In this document: positions 7,876 to 17,619 of the stretch, one piece after another
Layout: every line of letters starts with the position of its first letter
Numbering within the stretch: position 1 is the stretch's first letter
Assembly: GCF_017303155.1 (NCBI RefSeq)
Contig: NZ_JAEKJR010000001.1
Coordinates: 1,054,001 to 1,118,000, forward strand
Reading direction: 5' to 3'
Length of the DNA: 64,000 nt
Source of the DNA: Microbulbifer salipaludis
GTDB taxonomy: Bacteria > Pseudomonadota > Gammaproteobacteria > Pseudomonadales > Cellvibrionaceae
Position numbers and translations under genes: made by a program
Notes under the pieces: generated by a model
Told to the model about the DNA's origin: nothing
What the model saw: only the letters and a program-made list of their open reading frames with translations
The model's database searches: none

Positions 7876-9648
7876 CTAGGTCAGGTCCCAGCCGGTGAGC
7901 AGCACCGCAATCGTCACTGCGCCAATCAGCAGGTTCATGGGAATGCCCACTTTCAGGTAATCGGAGAACACGTAACCGCCTGGACCGTACACCATCAGGT
8001 TGGTCTGGTAGCCCAGCGGGGTGGCGAAACTCGCCGAGGCCGCCATCATCACCGCGAACATGAACGGCTCCGGGTTGAGGCCCGCGGCGGCAGTAATCTG
8101 CAGCACGATGGGTACCATGATAATGGCCGCCGCATTGTTGGTGACCATTTCCGTGAGCAGCGAGACGCACAGGTAAACCAGGATCAGCATCAGCCAGGGG
8201 TGGCCATAAGACAGCGAGATCACGCCTTCGGCCAATACCGCGGCCACCCCGGTTTTCTGCAGGGCAACCCCCAGGGCAAAGGACGCGGCGATGGTGATCA
8301 GCACCGGCAGGTCGAGGCTTTTTTGTGCCTGGGCCACCGAGCAGCAGCGGGTGACGAGCATGGCGCCCGCACCGATCAGCGAGGCATTCAGCATGCTGAT
8401 CAGGCCGCTGCCCGCGGCGAGCACCATGGCGATGAGTATCAGCCAGGCGGTGACCCCTTTTTCGTGCCGCGGGCTCTCCGCCTCCAGGTCGTTGATCAGC
8501 AGGAAATCTTTGCTGTAGCGCTGGCGCAACACAAAGCCCGGGCGGGCTTCCAGCAACAGGGAGTCCCCCGCCTTTAGTTTGATGCTGCCGAGATTGCCTG
8601 CTACCCGCTGCCCTTCCCGGGCCACCGCCAGTACCGCCGCGCCATAGCGTTTGCGAAAATCGGCTTCGCGGATACTTCGACCAATCACCTCGCAGTGCGG
8701 CGACACCACCGCTTCCACCAGTCGCCGCTCCTCCACCCCGGAAGGTTGCGCGTCGTGTTCATCGTGGTGGTCCGAGGGCACAATGCCGCGCACCCGCAGC
8801 AGGTCGGAAATGGCTTCGGTGTCTCCGGCGAACACCAGCCGATCGCCGCCGCGCAGGACTTCCTCCGAGCGCACCGGGGCAATGATCTGGCCGGCGCGGT
8901 CGATTTCCACCAGATACACCCGGCGCAATCCGCGCAGGCCGGCGTCTTCCACCGTCTTGCCAACCAGCGGGCCGCTGCTGTCGATGGCCACCTCAAGGGT
9001 GAATTCCCGCAGGTTGCCGAAGGGTTTCTGCTCGCGTCTGTCCGGTAGCCAGCGGGGGAAGAACACCAGCATGAACACGATACCCACCAGCGCGGCGGGC
9101 AGCCCCACGGCGGCGATGGAAAACAGGGAGAAGCCCTCGTTGCCGGTAATGGCCTGGTACTGGCCGTTAACCACCAGGTTAGTGCTGGTGCCAATCAGGG
9201 TGAGGGTGCCGCCCAGGATGGCACCGTAACTGAGGGGAATCATCAGCTTGGAAGGGGCGACATCAATCCGCTTGGCCCAGGCGTTGAGGGCGGGAATCAT
9301 GGTGGCGACCACCGGGGTGTTGTTGAGGTAGCCAGACAGTGCCACCACCGGGGCGAATACCCGCAACATGGCCGCGCGCACCGTACCGGGGCGCCCCAGC
9401 AGGTGTTTCACCAGCATGTCGATGCCGCCAGACGCGTGGATGCCGGCGGCCACCACGAACATGGCCGCCACGGTGATCAGGCCGCTGTTACTGAAACCGG
9501 ATAGGGCTTCTGCGGGCGAGAGTATGCCAGTGACACTCAACAGGGTGAGTGCCGCCATCATCACCAGGTGGGCCTGAATGCGCGTGGCGATCAGTGTGGC
9601 CAGTACGGCGAAAACGAGAAAAAGGGAAAACCAGCCAGACCAATCCAT
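7876..9648 (-). CDS. SLC13/DASS-family anion permease with two TrkA-C (RCK_C) domains
   Basis: A 590-residue inner-membrane transporter with a split membrane domain. The first five or so helices include LSGYLNNTPVVATMIPAL and the duplicated SYGAILGGTLTLIGTSTNLV motif. A central cytosolic region of about 200 residues (about 205-395) contains two TrkA-C-like units. A second half of membrane helices contains ITIAASFALGVALQKTG and TEMVTNNAAAIIMVP. This architecture is that of the bacterial SLC13 permeases related to sulfate/thiosulfate or C4-dicarboxylate carriers (SdcS, SLT-type). The substrate cannot be assigned. The C-terminal residues GWDLT are followed at once by the stop. It is transcribed divergently from gcvT. 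Confidence 0.88.
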   Translation of the reverse strand: MDWSGWFSLFLVFAVLATLIATRIQAHLVMMAALTLLSVTGILSPAEALSGFSNSGLITVAAMFVVAAGIHASGGIDMLVKHLLGRPGTVRAAMLRVFAPVVALSGYLNNTPVVATMIPALNAWAKRIDVAPSKLMIPLSYGAILGGTLTLIGTSTNLVVNGQYQAITGNEGFSLFSIAAVGLPAALVGIVFMLVFFPRWLPDRREQKPFGNLREFTLEVAIDSSGPLVGKTVEDAGLRGLRRVYLVEIDRAGQIIAPVRSEEVLRGGDRLVFAGDTEAISDLLRVRGIVPSDHHDEHDAQPSGVEERRLVEAVVSPHCEVIGRSIREADFRKRYGAAVLAVAREGQRVAGNLGSIKLKAGDSLLLEARPGFVLRQRYSKDFLLINDLEAESPRHEKGVTAWLILIAMVLAAGSGLISMLNASLIGAGAMLVTRCCSVAQAQKSLDLPVLITIAASFALGVALQKTGVAAVLAEGVISLSYGHPWLMLILVYLCVSLLTEMVTNNAAAIIMVPIVLQITAAAGLNPEPFMFAVMMAASASFATPLGYQTNLMVYGPGGYVFSDYLKVGIPMNLLIGAVTIAVLLTGWDLT

Positions 9649-9987
9649 AGCAGCATGTGTTTATTGTGGGGCAGTTGACGGGTAAACCTACTGCAAAGCC
9701 ACTGGCACCAAAAGTTATTTTTTCGCATATTGATAGAACCCTGCCAATAGCGCTGCCCTGCTTTTCTCCCTTTGCTGCGTGCAGACTGCTTCATAAGCGC
9801 CAGAGGATAATATTTTCCACTACTGCTGCTAGGCTTTGCAGAGTATTGGCATCTGGTAACGGCCGTCGCGCCGCCGGTAGAATACGCGGCTTTCCGGCAG
9901 GGCGCCTGGCAGGCCCAGGCGATACGCCGCAGGCGGCCCGCGCCTTCATCGGGACAGTCACAGTTCAAACACGGGATTCAGCACAGA
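9649..9987. other. Divergent intergenic region, SLC13 permease / gcvT
   Basis: This 339-base region holds the promoters of the permease and gcvT, but I could not place a convincing -35/-10 pair. A perfect 7-bp hairpin with a 5-base loop lies at 9903-9921, about 66 bases before the gcvT ATG. No glycine-riboswitch consensus is visible even though the downstream genes are glycine-cleavage genes. Confidence 0.5.
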
Positions 9988-11076
9988 ATGGGAAATAAAA
10001 CCGCGCTTTACGATGCCCACGTTGCCATGGGCGGCAAAATGGTGGATTTCGGTGGCTGGGATATGCCGCTGCATTACGGTTCACAGCTCGACGAACACCA
10101 CAAGGTGCGCAAGGGCGCGGGCATGTTCGATGTGTCCCATATGACCGTGGTGGATGTGGATGGCGAAGGCGCACGGGACTTCCTGCGCACGCTGCTGGCC
10201 AACGATGTGGCCAAGCTGGACGGCAACCCGGGCAAGGCGCTCTATACCGGTATGCTGAACGATCAGGGCGGTGTGGTGGATGACCTGATTGTCTACCTGC
10301 GCGATCCGGGCTACCGCGTGGTTGTAAACTGCGCCACTCGGGAAAAAGACCTGGCGTGGATGAACCAGCAGGCAAGCGCCTTTGAGGTGACCCTGAGCGA
10401 GCGTCCGCACCTGGCGATGATCGCCATCCAGGGGCCGGACGCGATCGACAAGGTGAAGGACGTAATGGGCATCGACTGGACGGCGGCGATCGACGGCCTC
10501 AAGGTGTTCAACAGTTTCGCGCGCGGTGACTGGTTCGTGGCGCGCACCGGCTATACCGGCGAAGACGGCCTCGAAATCATGCTCAACAACGAGGATGCCC
10601 CTGGCTTCTGGCACGCCCTGGCAGACGCCGGTGTGGCGCCCTGCGGGCTGGGAGCGCGCGATACCCTGCGCCTGGAAGCGGGTATGAACCTGTACGGCCA
10701 TGAGATGGACGATGACACCTCGCCGTTGCAGGCCAACATGGCCTGGACCATTGCATGGGAACCGCAGGATCGCACGTTTATCGGCCGCGAGGCACTCGAG
10801 CAGGAAAAAGCTGCCGGTGTGGAGAACAAACTGGTGGGCCTGGTGTTGGAAGAGCGCGGTGTTCTGCGCGCCGGGCAGCAGGTTGTGGTGGACGGCACCG
10901 ATCGCCGCGGTATCATCACCAGCGGCACCTTCTCCCCCACCCTGGGCTTCTCGATCGCCATGGCCCGGGTGCCGGTGAGTGTGGGAGATACCGCACAGGT
11001 AGAGATTCGCAACAAGCTGATCCCGGTGCGGGTGGTAAAACCGAGCTTTGTGCGCAACGGCAAGTCGCTGGTGTAA
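9988..11076 (+). CDS. gcvT: Glycine cleavage system T protein (aminomethyltransferase)
   Basis: GcvT transfers the aminomethyl carbon from the lipoyl arm of GcvH to tetrahydrofolate, releasing ammonia and forming 5,10-methylene-THF. The 362-residue length is typical (E. coli 364). The N-terminal [29 protein letters not shown], the FDVSHM segment and [14 protein letters not shown] are characteristic, as is [20 protein letters not shown] near residue 230. The gene is followed 105 bases later by gcvH. The decarboxylase gene gcvP is not in the window. Confidence 0.96.
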   Translation: MGNKTALYDAHVAMGGKMVDFGGWDMPLHYGSQLDEHHKVRKGAGMFDVSHMTVVDVDGEGARDFLRTLLANDVAKLDGNPGKALYTGMLNDQGGVVDDLIVYLRDPGYRVVVNCATREKDLAWMNQQASAFEVTLSERPHLAMIAIQGPDAIDKVKDVMGIDWTAAIDGLKVFNSFARGDWFVARTGYTGEDGLEIMLNNEDAPGFWHALADAGVAPCGLGARDTLRLEAGMNLYGHEMDDDTSPLQANMAWTIAWEPQDRTFIGREALEQEKAAGVENKLVGLVLEERGVLRAGQQVVVDGTDRRGIITSGTFSPTLGFSIAMARVPVSVGDTAQVEIRNKLIPVRVVKPSFVRNGKSLV

Positions 11077-11181
11077 GCACCGGGCTGGAGCTTGCGCTCC
11101 AGCCATTGCGTGATTTTCTGGATATCCGTTTTTAAATAGACCGTTTACAGCTAATTTTGAGCTTTTTTGAGGGAAGAACCC

Positions 11182-11571
11182 ATGAGCGAGATTCGCAGCG
11201 AACTGAAATACGCCTCCAGCCACGAGTGGGCGCGCCTGGAAGAAGATGGCACCGTAACCGTGGGCATCAGCGACCACGCGCAGGACTCCCTGGGTGATGT
11301 GGTGTATGTGGAAACCCCGGAAGTAGGGCAGACCCTGTCCGCGGGTGAAGAGGCCGGTGTGGTTGAGTCGGTGAAAGCCGCTAGCGACATCTACGCGCCG
11401 ATTTCCGGCGAAGTGATTGCGGTCAATGAAGCGCTGGAAGACGAGCCGGAAACCGTCAACTCCAGCCCGTACGACGATGGCTGGTTTTTCAAGGTCAAGC
11501 CGAGCGACGAGAGCGAGCTGGACAAGCTGCTGGACGCCGATGCGTACAAGGCGGAAGCGGACGAGGGCTAA
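11182..11571 (+). CDS. gcvH: Glycine cleavage system H protein
   Basis: The 129-residue lipoyl carrier that shuttles the aminomethyl group between the P, T and L proteins. The lipoylated lysine is Lys65 in [14 protein letters not shown]. The remainder ([31 protein letters not shown]) is a textbook H-protein. The ATG is preceded by GAGGGAAGAA about 6 bases upstream. An in-frame TTG five codons earlier lies inside that ribosome-binding site and was rejected. A long bidirectional terminator follows. Confidence 0.97.
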   Translation: MSEIRSELKYASSHEWARLEEDGTVTVGISDHAQDSLGDVVYVETPEVGQTLSAGEEAGVVESVKAASDIYAPISGEVIAVNEALEDEPETVNSSPYDDGWFFKVKPSDESELDKLLDADAYKAEADEG

Positions 11572-11589
11572 GTTTCCCTTCTGTTTCCG

Positions 11590-11628
11590 AAACAAAAACG
11601 CCGGGCATTGCGCCCGGCGTTTTTGTTT
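11590..11628. terminator. Bidirectional Rho-independent terminator between gcvH and ptsP
   Basis: A perfect 17-bp stem with a GC core (CGCCGGGC / GCCCGGCG) and a 5-base loop ATTGC. It has an A-rich left arm and a T-rich right arm, so it can terminate both converging genes. Confidence 0.92.
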
Positions 11629-11664
11629 GAATGGTGGGCCTTAATGAAAAGGGCTAGCGCCGTT

Positions 11665-13950
11665 CTAGCTGGAGTTCTCTTCTGTCTGCTGTGGCTGCAC
11701 CAGCCCGCCTATGCCCAGATCCTGTAAATACCCGCGCAGTTTTTCCTCAATCTGTTCCGGGCATTCCATTTTCAGTACCTGCTGTAACAGGCGGTCCAGA
11801 TCCGATTTATTGATTTCCCGCAGAGCGGCTTTTACCCGCGGCAGGTTGGTGGCGTTCATGGAGAGCACGTCGTAACCCATGGCAACGAGCAGCAGTGCAC
11901 CGCCCGGATCGCCCGCGAGCTCGCCGCAAATGCCTACCTTGGTGCTGGTTTCATGGCCCGCGGTCACCACCTGCAACAGCGCCTGCAGCACCGCCGGATG
12001 GAAACTGTGGTAGATACCCGCCACGCGGCTGTTGTTGCGATCCACGGCCAGCAGGTACTGGGTCAGGTCGTTGCTGCCCACCGACATGAAATCGACTCGC
12101 TTGGCCAGTTCCCGCGCCTGGTACACCGCCGAGGGCACCTCGATCATGATGCCGAGCGGAGGGCGCTGGATGGCGTAACCTTCGTCGACCAGTTCATCGT
12201 AGGCACGATCCACGAGTTTGCGCGCGGCTTCCAGTTCGCCCACGCCGCTGATCATCGGCAACATGATGCGCAGGTTGTCGAGGCCCAGGCTCGCTTTCAT
12301 CATGGCGCGCACCTGCCCCAGGAAAATTTCCGGATGGTCCAGGGTGACACGGATGCCGCGCCAGCCCAGGAAGGGGTTGGTTTCCTCGATGGGGAAGTAG
12401 GTGAGTGCCTTGTCGCCACCGATATCCAGGGTGCGCATGGTCACCGGGCGCGGGGCGAAGGCCTGCAACTGTTCGCGGTAAATTTCCCGCTGCTCCTCTT
12501 CCGAGGGGAAGCGGTCGCGCAGTAGAAACGGCACTTCGGTGCGGTACAGGCCAACGCCCTCGGCGCCGCGCTCCAGCGAGCGTACTACGTCTGCCATCAG
12601 GCCCGTGTTCACCCACAGGCGGATGCGGTGGCCATCGGCGGTTTCACAGGGGAGCTTGGCAAGGTGGTCCAGGTTGCGCGCCAGCTCGCGCTCCTCTTCC
12701 ACAATGGCATCGTAGCGGCGCCTGAGTTCCGGGCTGGGGTGGATATGCAGCTCACCGCGGTAGCCATCTACCACCAGGTCGACGCCGTCGATCTGTTCCC
12801 AGGGCAGCTCCTGCGCCCCCATCACCGCGGGTACGCCCATGGCGCGGGCAATAATGGAAACGTGGCTGTTGGACGAGCCTTTGATGGATACCAGCCCGGC
12901 GAGTTTTTCGCGCGGCACATCCGCCAGTACCGAGGCGGTGAGCTCTTCGCCGATCAGGATGGTGTTGTCGGGGTATTCGCGCAGGCTGTGTTCCTGCTGG
13001 CGCAGGTGCATCAGCACCCGTGCACCGAGGTCGCGTACGTCTGCGGCGCGCTCGCGGAAGTAGGAATCCGACATGGCCTCAAAGCGCCGTACATGTTCCA
13101 GCATGACTTCCGCCCAGGCGCGGCTGGCGGTCAGCTGCTGGCGAATGCGCTCACACACTTCAACGGCGATGGAGCTGTCGTCAAGCATGCTGATATAGGC
13201 GTCGAACAGGGCGCGCTCTTCTTTGTTCAGGTCGTTCTTCAGGCGCTCGCCTACATCGCGGATCTCATCTCGTGCGGCCGCCAGAGACTGGTAGAACAGC
13301 TTGAGCTCGGCGTCCACGTCCATGGTGCAGGCGTAAGGCACGGTCGCCAGGTTGGCCGGCGGCGCAACAATGTGCGCGCGGCCGATGGCGATACCCGGGG
13401 AGGCGGCGAGGCCGACAAACTTCGCCTCGCTACGCTGCTGCCCCATATTGATAAGTGCGCCGGTGGCTTCGGCGTGGGCGATGACCCCGGCGAGCTGCGC
13501 CGACAGGGTGACCAGAAAGGCCTCTTCACCCTCGTCAAAGCGGCGGCGCTCCGCCTGCTGCACCACGAGTACGCCGAGTACGTTGCGGTGATGGATGATG
13601 GGGGTGCCGAGAAACGCGGAGTAGCGCTCCTCGCCGGTGGCGGGGAAGTACTGGAATGCGGGGTGGGCCTCGGCGTGTTCGAGGTTGATCGGCTCTTCGC
13701 GGGTGGCCACGTTACCCACCAGCCCCTCGCCGGGGGCCAGGTGCACCTGGCCGACGGCATCCTGATTGAGGCCTTCGGTGGCCATCAGGACATAGTTGCC
13801 GGATTGCTTATCGCGCAGGTAGACCGAGCAGACGCGGGTGTTCATTACCGTCCGCACCCGACGCACGATGATATCGAGCGCCGTGGTGAGATCCCGGGCG
13901 GTGTTTACTTCCTGAACGATACTGCGCAGTAAATCGAGCAAAGTGGCCAT
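11665..13950 (-). CDS. ptsP: Phosphoenolpyruvate-protein phosphotransferase PtsP (enzyme I-Ntr)
   Basis: First enzyme of the nitrogen phosphotransferase system: autophosphorylates from PEP and passes phosphate to NPr and then EIIA-Ntr (PtsN), which control potassium, nitrogen and envelope functions. The 761-residue protein has an N-terminal GAF domain (about 1-150) and the full enzyme I module. The phosphorylated histidine is His363 in GSSNSHVSIIARAMG. The PEP-binding barrel includes RTEVPFLLRD, MRTLDIGGDKALTYFP, SVGSNDLTQYLLAVDR and the active-site cysteine in VGICGELAGDP. I chose the ATG that gives MATLLDLLRS, since GAF homology begins there; an upstream in-frame start adds 21 Arg/Ser-rich residues. 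It follows rppH by 93 bases, the conserved rppH-ptsP order. Confidence 0.96.
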   Translation of the reverse strand: MATLLDLLRSIVQEVNTARDLTTALDIIVRRVRTVMNTRVCSVYLRDKQSGNYVLMATEGLNQDAVGQVHLAPGEGLVGNVATREEPINLEHAEAHPAFQYFPATGEERYSAFLGTPIIHHRNVLGVLVVQQAERRRFDEGEEAFLVTLSAQLAGVIAHAEATGALINMGQQRSEAKFVGLAASPGIAIGRAHIVAPPANLATVPYACTMDVDAELKLFYQSLAAARDEIRDVGERLKNDLNKEERALFDAYISMLDDSSIAVEVCERIRQQLTASRAWAEVMLEHVRRFEAMSDSYFRERAADVRDLGARVLMHLRQQEHSLREYPDNTILIGEELTASVLADVPREKLAGLVSIKGSSNSHVSIIARAMGVPAVMGAQELPWEQIDGVDLVVDGYRGELHIHPSPELRRRYDAIVEEERELARNLDHLAKLPCETADGHRIRLWVNTGLMADVVRSLERGAEGVGLYRTEVPFLLRDRFPSEEEQREIYREQLQAFAPRPVTMRTLDIGGDKALTYFPIEETNPFLGWRGIRVTLDHPEIFLGQVRAMMKASLGLDNLRIMLPMISGVGELEAARKLVDRAYDELVDEGYAIQRPPLGIMIEVPSAVYQARELAKRVDFMSVGSNDLTQYLLAVDRNNSRVAGIYHSFHPAVLQALLQVVTAGHETSTKVGICGELAGDPGGALLLVAMGYDVLSMNATNLPRVKAALREINKSDLDRLLQQVLKMECPEQIEEKLRGYLQDLGIGGLVQPQQTEENSS

Positions 13951-14043
13951 CCTCGCCGTACTTGTTCGGCGCCGCGGACTGGCGGCGTCGATCCTGGCTG
14001 AGCGTGCCCGCAACGACCGCGGTGGCCCGCATTGGGTGCCGGG

Positions 14044-14697
14044 TTACTGGTCGCGCTGCAGCCAGCGTCTTTCCAATTGTAATTGTGTGGGCGCCAGCTC
14101 GGTGAGCGCGCGCCGGTAGACCTCCCGCTTGAAGGTCACCACTTTGGTCAAAGGGTGCCAGTAACTCACCCATCGCCAGTGATCAAATTCCGGTTTGTAG
14201 CCATTGTTGAAGCTGATGTTGCTTTCCTCAGCATTCAGCTGCAACAAATACCACTTTTGTTTTTGCCCGATACAGAGTGGTTCCGAGCGGCGCCGTACCA
14301 GCCGCTGGGGCAGCCGGTAGCGCAGCCAGCCGCGGGTGCTGGCGAGCAGGGTAACCTGGCTGCGGGTGAGGCCCACCTCTTCGTAGAGCTCGCGATAGAG
14401 TGCCTGTTCGGGAGCCTCACCGGGGTTGATGCCGCCCTGGGGGAACTGCCAAGCGTCTTTGCCGCCTACCCTGCGCGCCCAGAGGGCCTGGCCGCGCTCG
14501 TTCAGGACAATGATGCCGACGTTGGGGCGAAAGCCCTCACTGTCGATATTGCTGCTGTTGTCCGTAGCTGCACCAGTGTTTCCCGCGCCCTGGGGGCGGG
14601 AAGCTTTTCCGCCGCCGGATTTGTCGTTGCGCGCGGAAGCTCTGGCGGGTCTGCGGCGGTTTTTACGCCCGGCGGGAGTCTGCTTGCCGTCGCCCAA
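14044..14697 (-). CDS. rppH: RNA pyrophosphohydrolase RppH (NudH) with N-terminal extension
   Basis: Nudix hydrolase that converts 5'-triphosphate RNA ends to monophosphate, starting RNase E-dependent decay. The Nudix box begins at [23 protein letters not shown] and is complete; [20 protein letters not shown] and the C-terminal [10 protein letters not shown] match RppH. Homology to known RppH starts at the [11 protein letters not shown] segment (base 14547 downward), but no start codon lies there because the preceding codon is AAT. The best alternative is TTG at 14697, with a GAGG box 8 bases upstream. This gives 217 residues with a 50-residue basic, low-complexity leader. The gene precedes ptsP as in other gammaproteobacteria. 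Confidence 0.88.
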   Translation of the reverse strand: MGDGKQTPAGRKNRRRPARASARNDKSGGGKASRPQGAGNTGAATDNSSNIDSEGFRPNVGIIVLNERGQALWARRVGGKDAWQFPQGGINPGEAPEQALYRELYEEVGLTRSQVTLLASTRGWLRYRLPQRLVRRRSEPLCIGQKQKWYLLQLNAEESNISFNNGYKPEFDHWRWVSYWHPLTKVVTFKREVYRRALTELAPTQLQLERRWLQRDQ

Positions 14698-14976
14698 AAT
14701 GCCGTCCTCAAATTTTGTCGGTGCATTACGCGAGGTAAGGGATACCTCTGCACCGTAATGTCCTGCATTGTTCCACAGCGGCCGATTTACAGCAATTCGG
14801 TGAAGCCGGTCGGTGTAACCCCCGTCGTGGCGGGGTAAAATCTGCCGCCTTGGGCGCGCGCAGCGGGTGTAAAGCACTTGCTCGCAAGGGCGCGACGGGG
14901 GCGGGTTGGCGCAAAAAGTTGTCTTTTGGGCAACCTGCGCGTCACCGGTGCCCTATAGTCAATAAAGGAGATTTTT

Positions 14977-15669
14977 GTGCAGCTGGCGATTTTTGACCTG
15001 GATAACACCCTGATTGGCGGCGACAGCGATCACGCCTGGGGGGAGTTCCTGGTAACCCGCGAATGTGTGGACGGTGACCGCTTCCGCAGTGAAAACGACC
15101 GCTTCTACCGGGATTACCAGCGTGGCGATCTCGACATCTTTGCCTATCTCGCGTTTGCCCTGGAGCCGCTGGCGCAGCTGTCCCGGGGACAGCTGCAAAA
15201 CCTGCAGCGAGAATTCATGCACGAGGTGATCAGTGATATCTGGTTGCCCCATGCGGAAACCCTGATTCAGCGGCACCGGGACGCAGGTCATCACATCATG
15301 ATCATCACCGCCACCAATCGCTTTGTGGTTGAGCCCATCGCCACCCGCTTGGGGGTGGATACCTTGCTGGCCACCGAGCCGGAAGAAGTGGATGGTGAAT
15401 TTACCGGGCGCGTGGCCGGGCACCCCTGCTTCCAGGAGGGCAAGGTGGTGCGGCTGCAGCAGTGGCTGGACCAGTACCCGCGCTACGCAGAAGGTGAGAA
15501 GTGGTTTTACAGCGACTCCATCAATGATCTGCCGCTATTGATGCAGGTGGAACACCCGGTGGCCGTGGATCCCGACGCGCAACTGCGCGATGAGGCGCAG
15601 GCCCGGGGCTGGCGGGTGATCAGCCTGCGTGGTGGTCAGGAAGATTTTGCCAGTGCCCTGCGCTGGTGA
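14977..15669 (+). CDS. HAD-superfamily phosphatase (SerB-like, subfamily IB)
   Basis: A 230-residue HAD hydrolase with the nucleophile motif FDLDNTLIGGDSDH (Asp7 and Asp9), motif II ITATN near residue 110, and the acid motif FYSDSINDLPLL near residue 178. The helical cap between motifs is of the SerB type. Its place beside rppH-ptsP matches PA0335 of P. aeruginosa, which from memory has been reported as a histidinol-phosphate phosphatase; the same role here is inference from synteny. The GTG start is clear because AAGGAGA lies 5-6 bases upstream. The stop is followed almost at once by the imelysin reading frame. Confidence 0.85.
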   Translation: MQLAIFDLDNTLIGGDSDHAWGEFLVTRECVDGDRFRSENDRFYRDYQRGDLDIFAYLAFALEPLAQLSRGQLQNLQREFMHEVISDIWLPHAETLIQRHRDAGHHIMIITATNRFVVEPIATRLGVDTLLATEPEEVDGEFTGRVAGHPCFQEGKVVRLQQWLDQYPRYAEGEKWFYSDSINDLPLLMQVEHPVAVDPDAQLRDEAQARGWRVISLRGGQEDFASALRW

Positions 15670-15761
15670 CCGAACAGGGCAAGCGCACGATTGCCCTGGC
15701 GCACTACTTACCTTCAAACACGTTGCCTTCAAACACGCTCAGTAACCAGTTCGGAAATATC

Positions 15762-16973
15762 GTGAAAAACGCAGTCATCCAGTCTTTATCGTTCGTTTCC
15801 CGGGGACGCTCCCTGACCCTAGCGCTCATCGGCGGCCTGTTGCTGGCTGGCGGTTGCGAGCGCGAGGCCGCGGCACCCGGCCCGGAGAGTGATACCCCCG
15901 CGGCGGAGGTGCAGGCGATCAACAAGGCAGCAGCTGAAGCCTATTCCGCCGAGTATTGGCAGGCCGGACAGGCGCAGGTAATCGATCTGCAGGCCGCCGG
16001 CCAGGCTCTGGAGCGGGCGGTGGGTCAGCTGCTGGAAGCGCCGACGGACGATCATCTCGAAACGGCCAAACTGGCGTGGCTGGATGCGCACCGCGAGTTT
16101 TCCGCCGCGCTGCCGTTCATCAAGGTGGCGTTTGCGCCGGCGGACCTGCAGCAGCAGGGTAATGAGCTGTTGCTGGCGTTGAACAGCTGGCCGGTGCAGG
16201 CCGGGTATCTGGATACGGTACCGGGGTATTCCACCAGTGGCATCGTCAACGACACCGCCATCGAACTCACCCTGGCCAATCTGCGCAAGCAGCATCGCCT
16301 CACCGCGCACGAAGAGGCCAGCACCGGCTTCCATGCACTGGAAGTTATGCTGTGGGGCCCCACCAGCGAACGCTCGGCAGCGCAGTTTGCCAGCGCCAGT
16401 GGTGGCGAGCAGCCGAAAGCGCAGGCCGCCAACCGCCGCCGCGAGCTGACTCGCCTGATTACCCAGGGGATCAGTGAAGACCTGGCGGCGCTGACTGCGC
16501 GCTGGCCGCTCGCCGCCAACGACCTGTCGCAACGGTATCTGGCGCGGGAACCCGCGGCCCGCCTGCAGGCGATCCGTGCCACACATATCGCACTGTTGCG
16601 CAGCGAGGTGCTGCCACGCATGCCCGAGAGTTCCGAAAGTGATGTGGAGAGCCCGCTCGCCGCTGATTCCAAGCAGGCGCTGTTGTCCATACTGCGCAAC
16701 CTCCAGGCCAGTTGGCTGCCAGAAGGTGGCGGTGGTCTGGCCGACCTGTTGCTGGATCGTCACCAGACTTCAGCGCTGGCGCAGACATTTGCGCAACTGG
16801 AAGAGCGGTTGTTAAAGATGGAAGACCCCATCGAGCTGGCGGCGCCGGCGGAATTGCAGCGCAGCCGTCACCAGGTGGAGGCCCTGCTGGGGCTGATCTC
16901 CGGTGACACCCAGGTGCCGGCAAAAGAGGAAGAAATGACACCGGTCAGCCTGAGCATACCCGATAGTGAGTAG
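15762..16973 (+). CDS. Imelysin-family (M75) lipoprotein
   Basis: A 403-residue predicted lipoprotein. Following the GTG at 15762, a hydrophobic stretch ends in a lipobox LLAGGC with the acylated Cys at residue 32. The mature part has the imelysin (insulin-cleaving membrane protease, ICMP-like) fold. GFHALE at residues 189-194 gives the conserved HxxE, and PGYSTSGIVND precedes it. Imelysins are periplasmic or outer-membrane-attached proteins often tied to iron, and most are thought not to be true proteases. No iron genes adjoin it. An upstream GTG at 15666 would add 32 residues that include a 15-bp tandem repeat; the lipoprotein signal argues for the downstream start. Confidence 0.82.
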   Translation: MKNAVIQSLSFVSRGRSLTLALIGGLLLAGGCEREAAAPGPESDTPAAEVQAINKAAAEAYSAEYWQAGQAQVIDLQAAGQALERAVGQLLEAPTDDHLETAKLAWLDAHREFSAALPFIKVAFAPADLQQQGNELLLALNSWPVQAGYLDTVPGYSTSGIVNDTAIELTLANLRKQHRLTAHEEASTGFHALEVMLWGPTSERSAAQFASASGGEQPKAQAANRRRELTRLITQGISEDLAALTARWPLAANDLSQRYLAREPAARLQAIRATHIALLRSEVLPRMPESSESDVESPLAADSKQALLSILRNLQASWLPEGGGGLADLLLDRHQTSALAQTFAQLEERLLKMEDPIELAAPAELQRSRHQVEALLGLISGDTQVPAKEEEMTPVSLSIPDSE

Positions 16974-17018
16974 CCGCAGGCGCAGGGCCCGCTTGCTTAA
17001 GCACAGTAAGACAGACGC

Positions 17019-17047
17019 AAAAAACCCAGGCAATGCCTGGGTTTTTT
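17019..17047. terminator. Bidirectional terminator between imelysin and mepK-like gene
   Basis: Perfect hairpin AAAAAACCCAGGC / GCCTGGGTTTTTT with a 3-base loop, flanked by A-tract and T-tract, between convergent genes. Confidence 0.92.
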
Positions 17048-17085
17048 GTTGGGCCTGGCTGGCTTGGTGCCAGCGCAGCTGGTGT

Positions 17086-17619
17086 TTACCAGCGACGAAC
17101 CGGGCCAGTGTCGACGTGTACGAAGTTACTCTTCGGGTAGTAACCCACACCGCCGGCCTTCAGGTCGATCGCCGCCTGGCGAACCTTGGACAGTGAGACA
17201 CCGGGCATACGAATATCCAGTGCCATACCGCGGGTGTGGTAGCTGCGTCGCGCCACACCTCGGCCCGCTGCACGCAGCTTGGCGTTGGTTTTAGGCGAAC
17301 GATATCCGGAGATAATCTCGACTTCGCCGTTGTAGTTCAGCTTCTCTTTGATCTTGTACACGATATCGAACAGTTTCGGGTCCATACGTGTCACTTCGTT
17401 GGCGCGGTGGTCGCGCAGCAGGCGGTTGAATTGCTTCAGGCCGCTGCTTGCGTAGTCGCCGTCCGCCCAGTAGGCGGTGCTGAGGCGCTCACCGGTGTGC
17501 AGGTTGCGCATTTTGAGGGTGCGCGACTTGCCTACCTTTGCCAGTGCGGGGCCGGCTGAAACCGCCGCCGCGGTAGCTGCAGAAACTGCTAAAAACCTGC
17601 GTCGTGAAAGTTCTTTCAT
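17086..17619 (-). CDS. MepK/YcbK-like peptidoglycan endopeptidase (DUF882, M15 fold), Tat-exported
   Basis: A 177-residue exported protein. The N-terminus carries a twin-arginine signal (SRRRFLAVSA...AGPALA, cleavage near residue 27). The mature domain is DUF882/peptidase M15: ISGYRSPKTNAKL, His128 and Asp135 in RSYHTRGMALDIR, and His168 in NFVHVDTGP form the zinc site. E. coli YcbK (renamed MepK) has this fold and cuts 3-3 (mDAP-mDAP) cross-links; ycbK lies beside the L,D-transpeptidase ycbB there. Here the gene also sits beside three L,D-transpeptidases, which supports a shared role in remodelling 3-3 links. Enzymatic specificity is inferred, not seen. Confidence 0.88.
   Translation of the reverse strand: MKELSRRRFLAVSAATAAAVSAGPALAKVGKSRTLKMRNLHTGERLSTAYWADGDYASSGLKQFNRLLRDHRANEVTRMDPKLFDIVYKIKEKLNYNGEVEIISGYRSPKTNAKLRAAGRGVARRSYHTRGMALDIRMPGVSLSKVRQAAIDLKAGGVGYYPKSNFVHVDTGPVRRW

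Noticed and set aside
9649..9987. A glycine riboswitch upstream of gcvT
   Set aside because: No tandem aptamer or conserved glycine-riboswitch blocks could be found; the GC-rich hairpin at 9903-9921 alone is not enough.
10081..11595. A 504-codon open frame opposite gcvT and gcvH
   Set aside because: Spans two genes with strong family matches on the plus strand and crosses their terminator.
12628..13932. A 434-codon open frame opposite ptsP
   Set aside because: Antisense shadow of a clear enzyme I-Ntr gene; no recognisable motifs and no ribosome-binding site.
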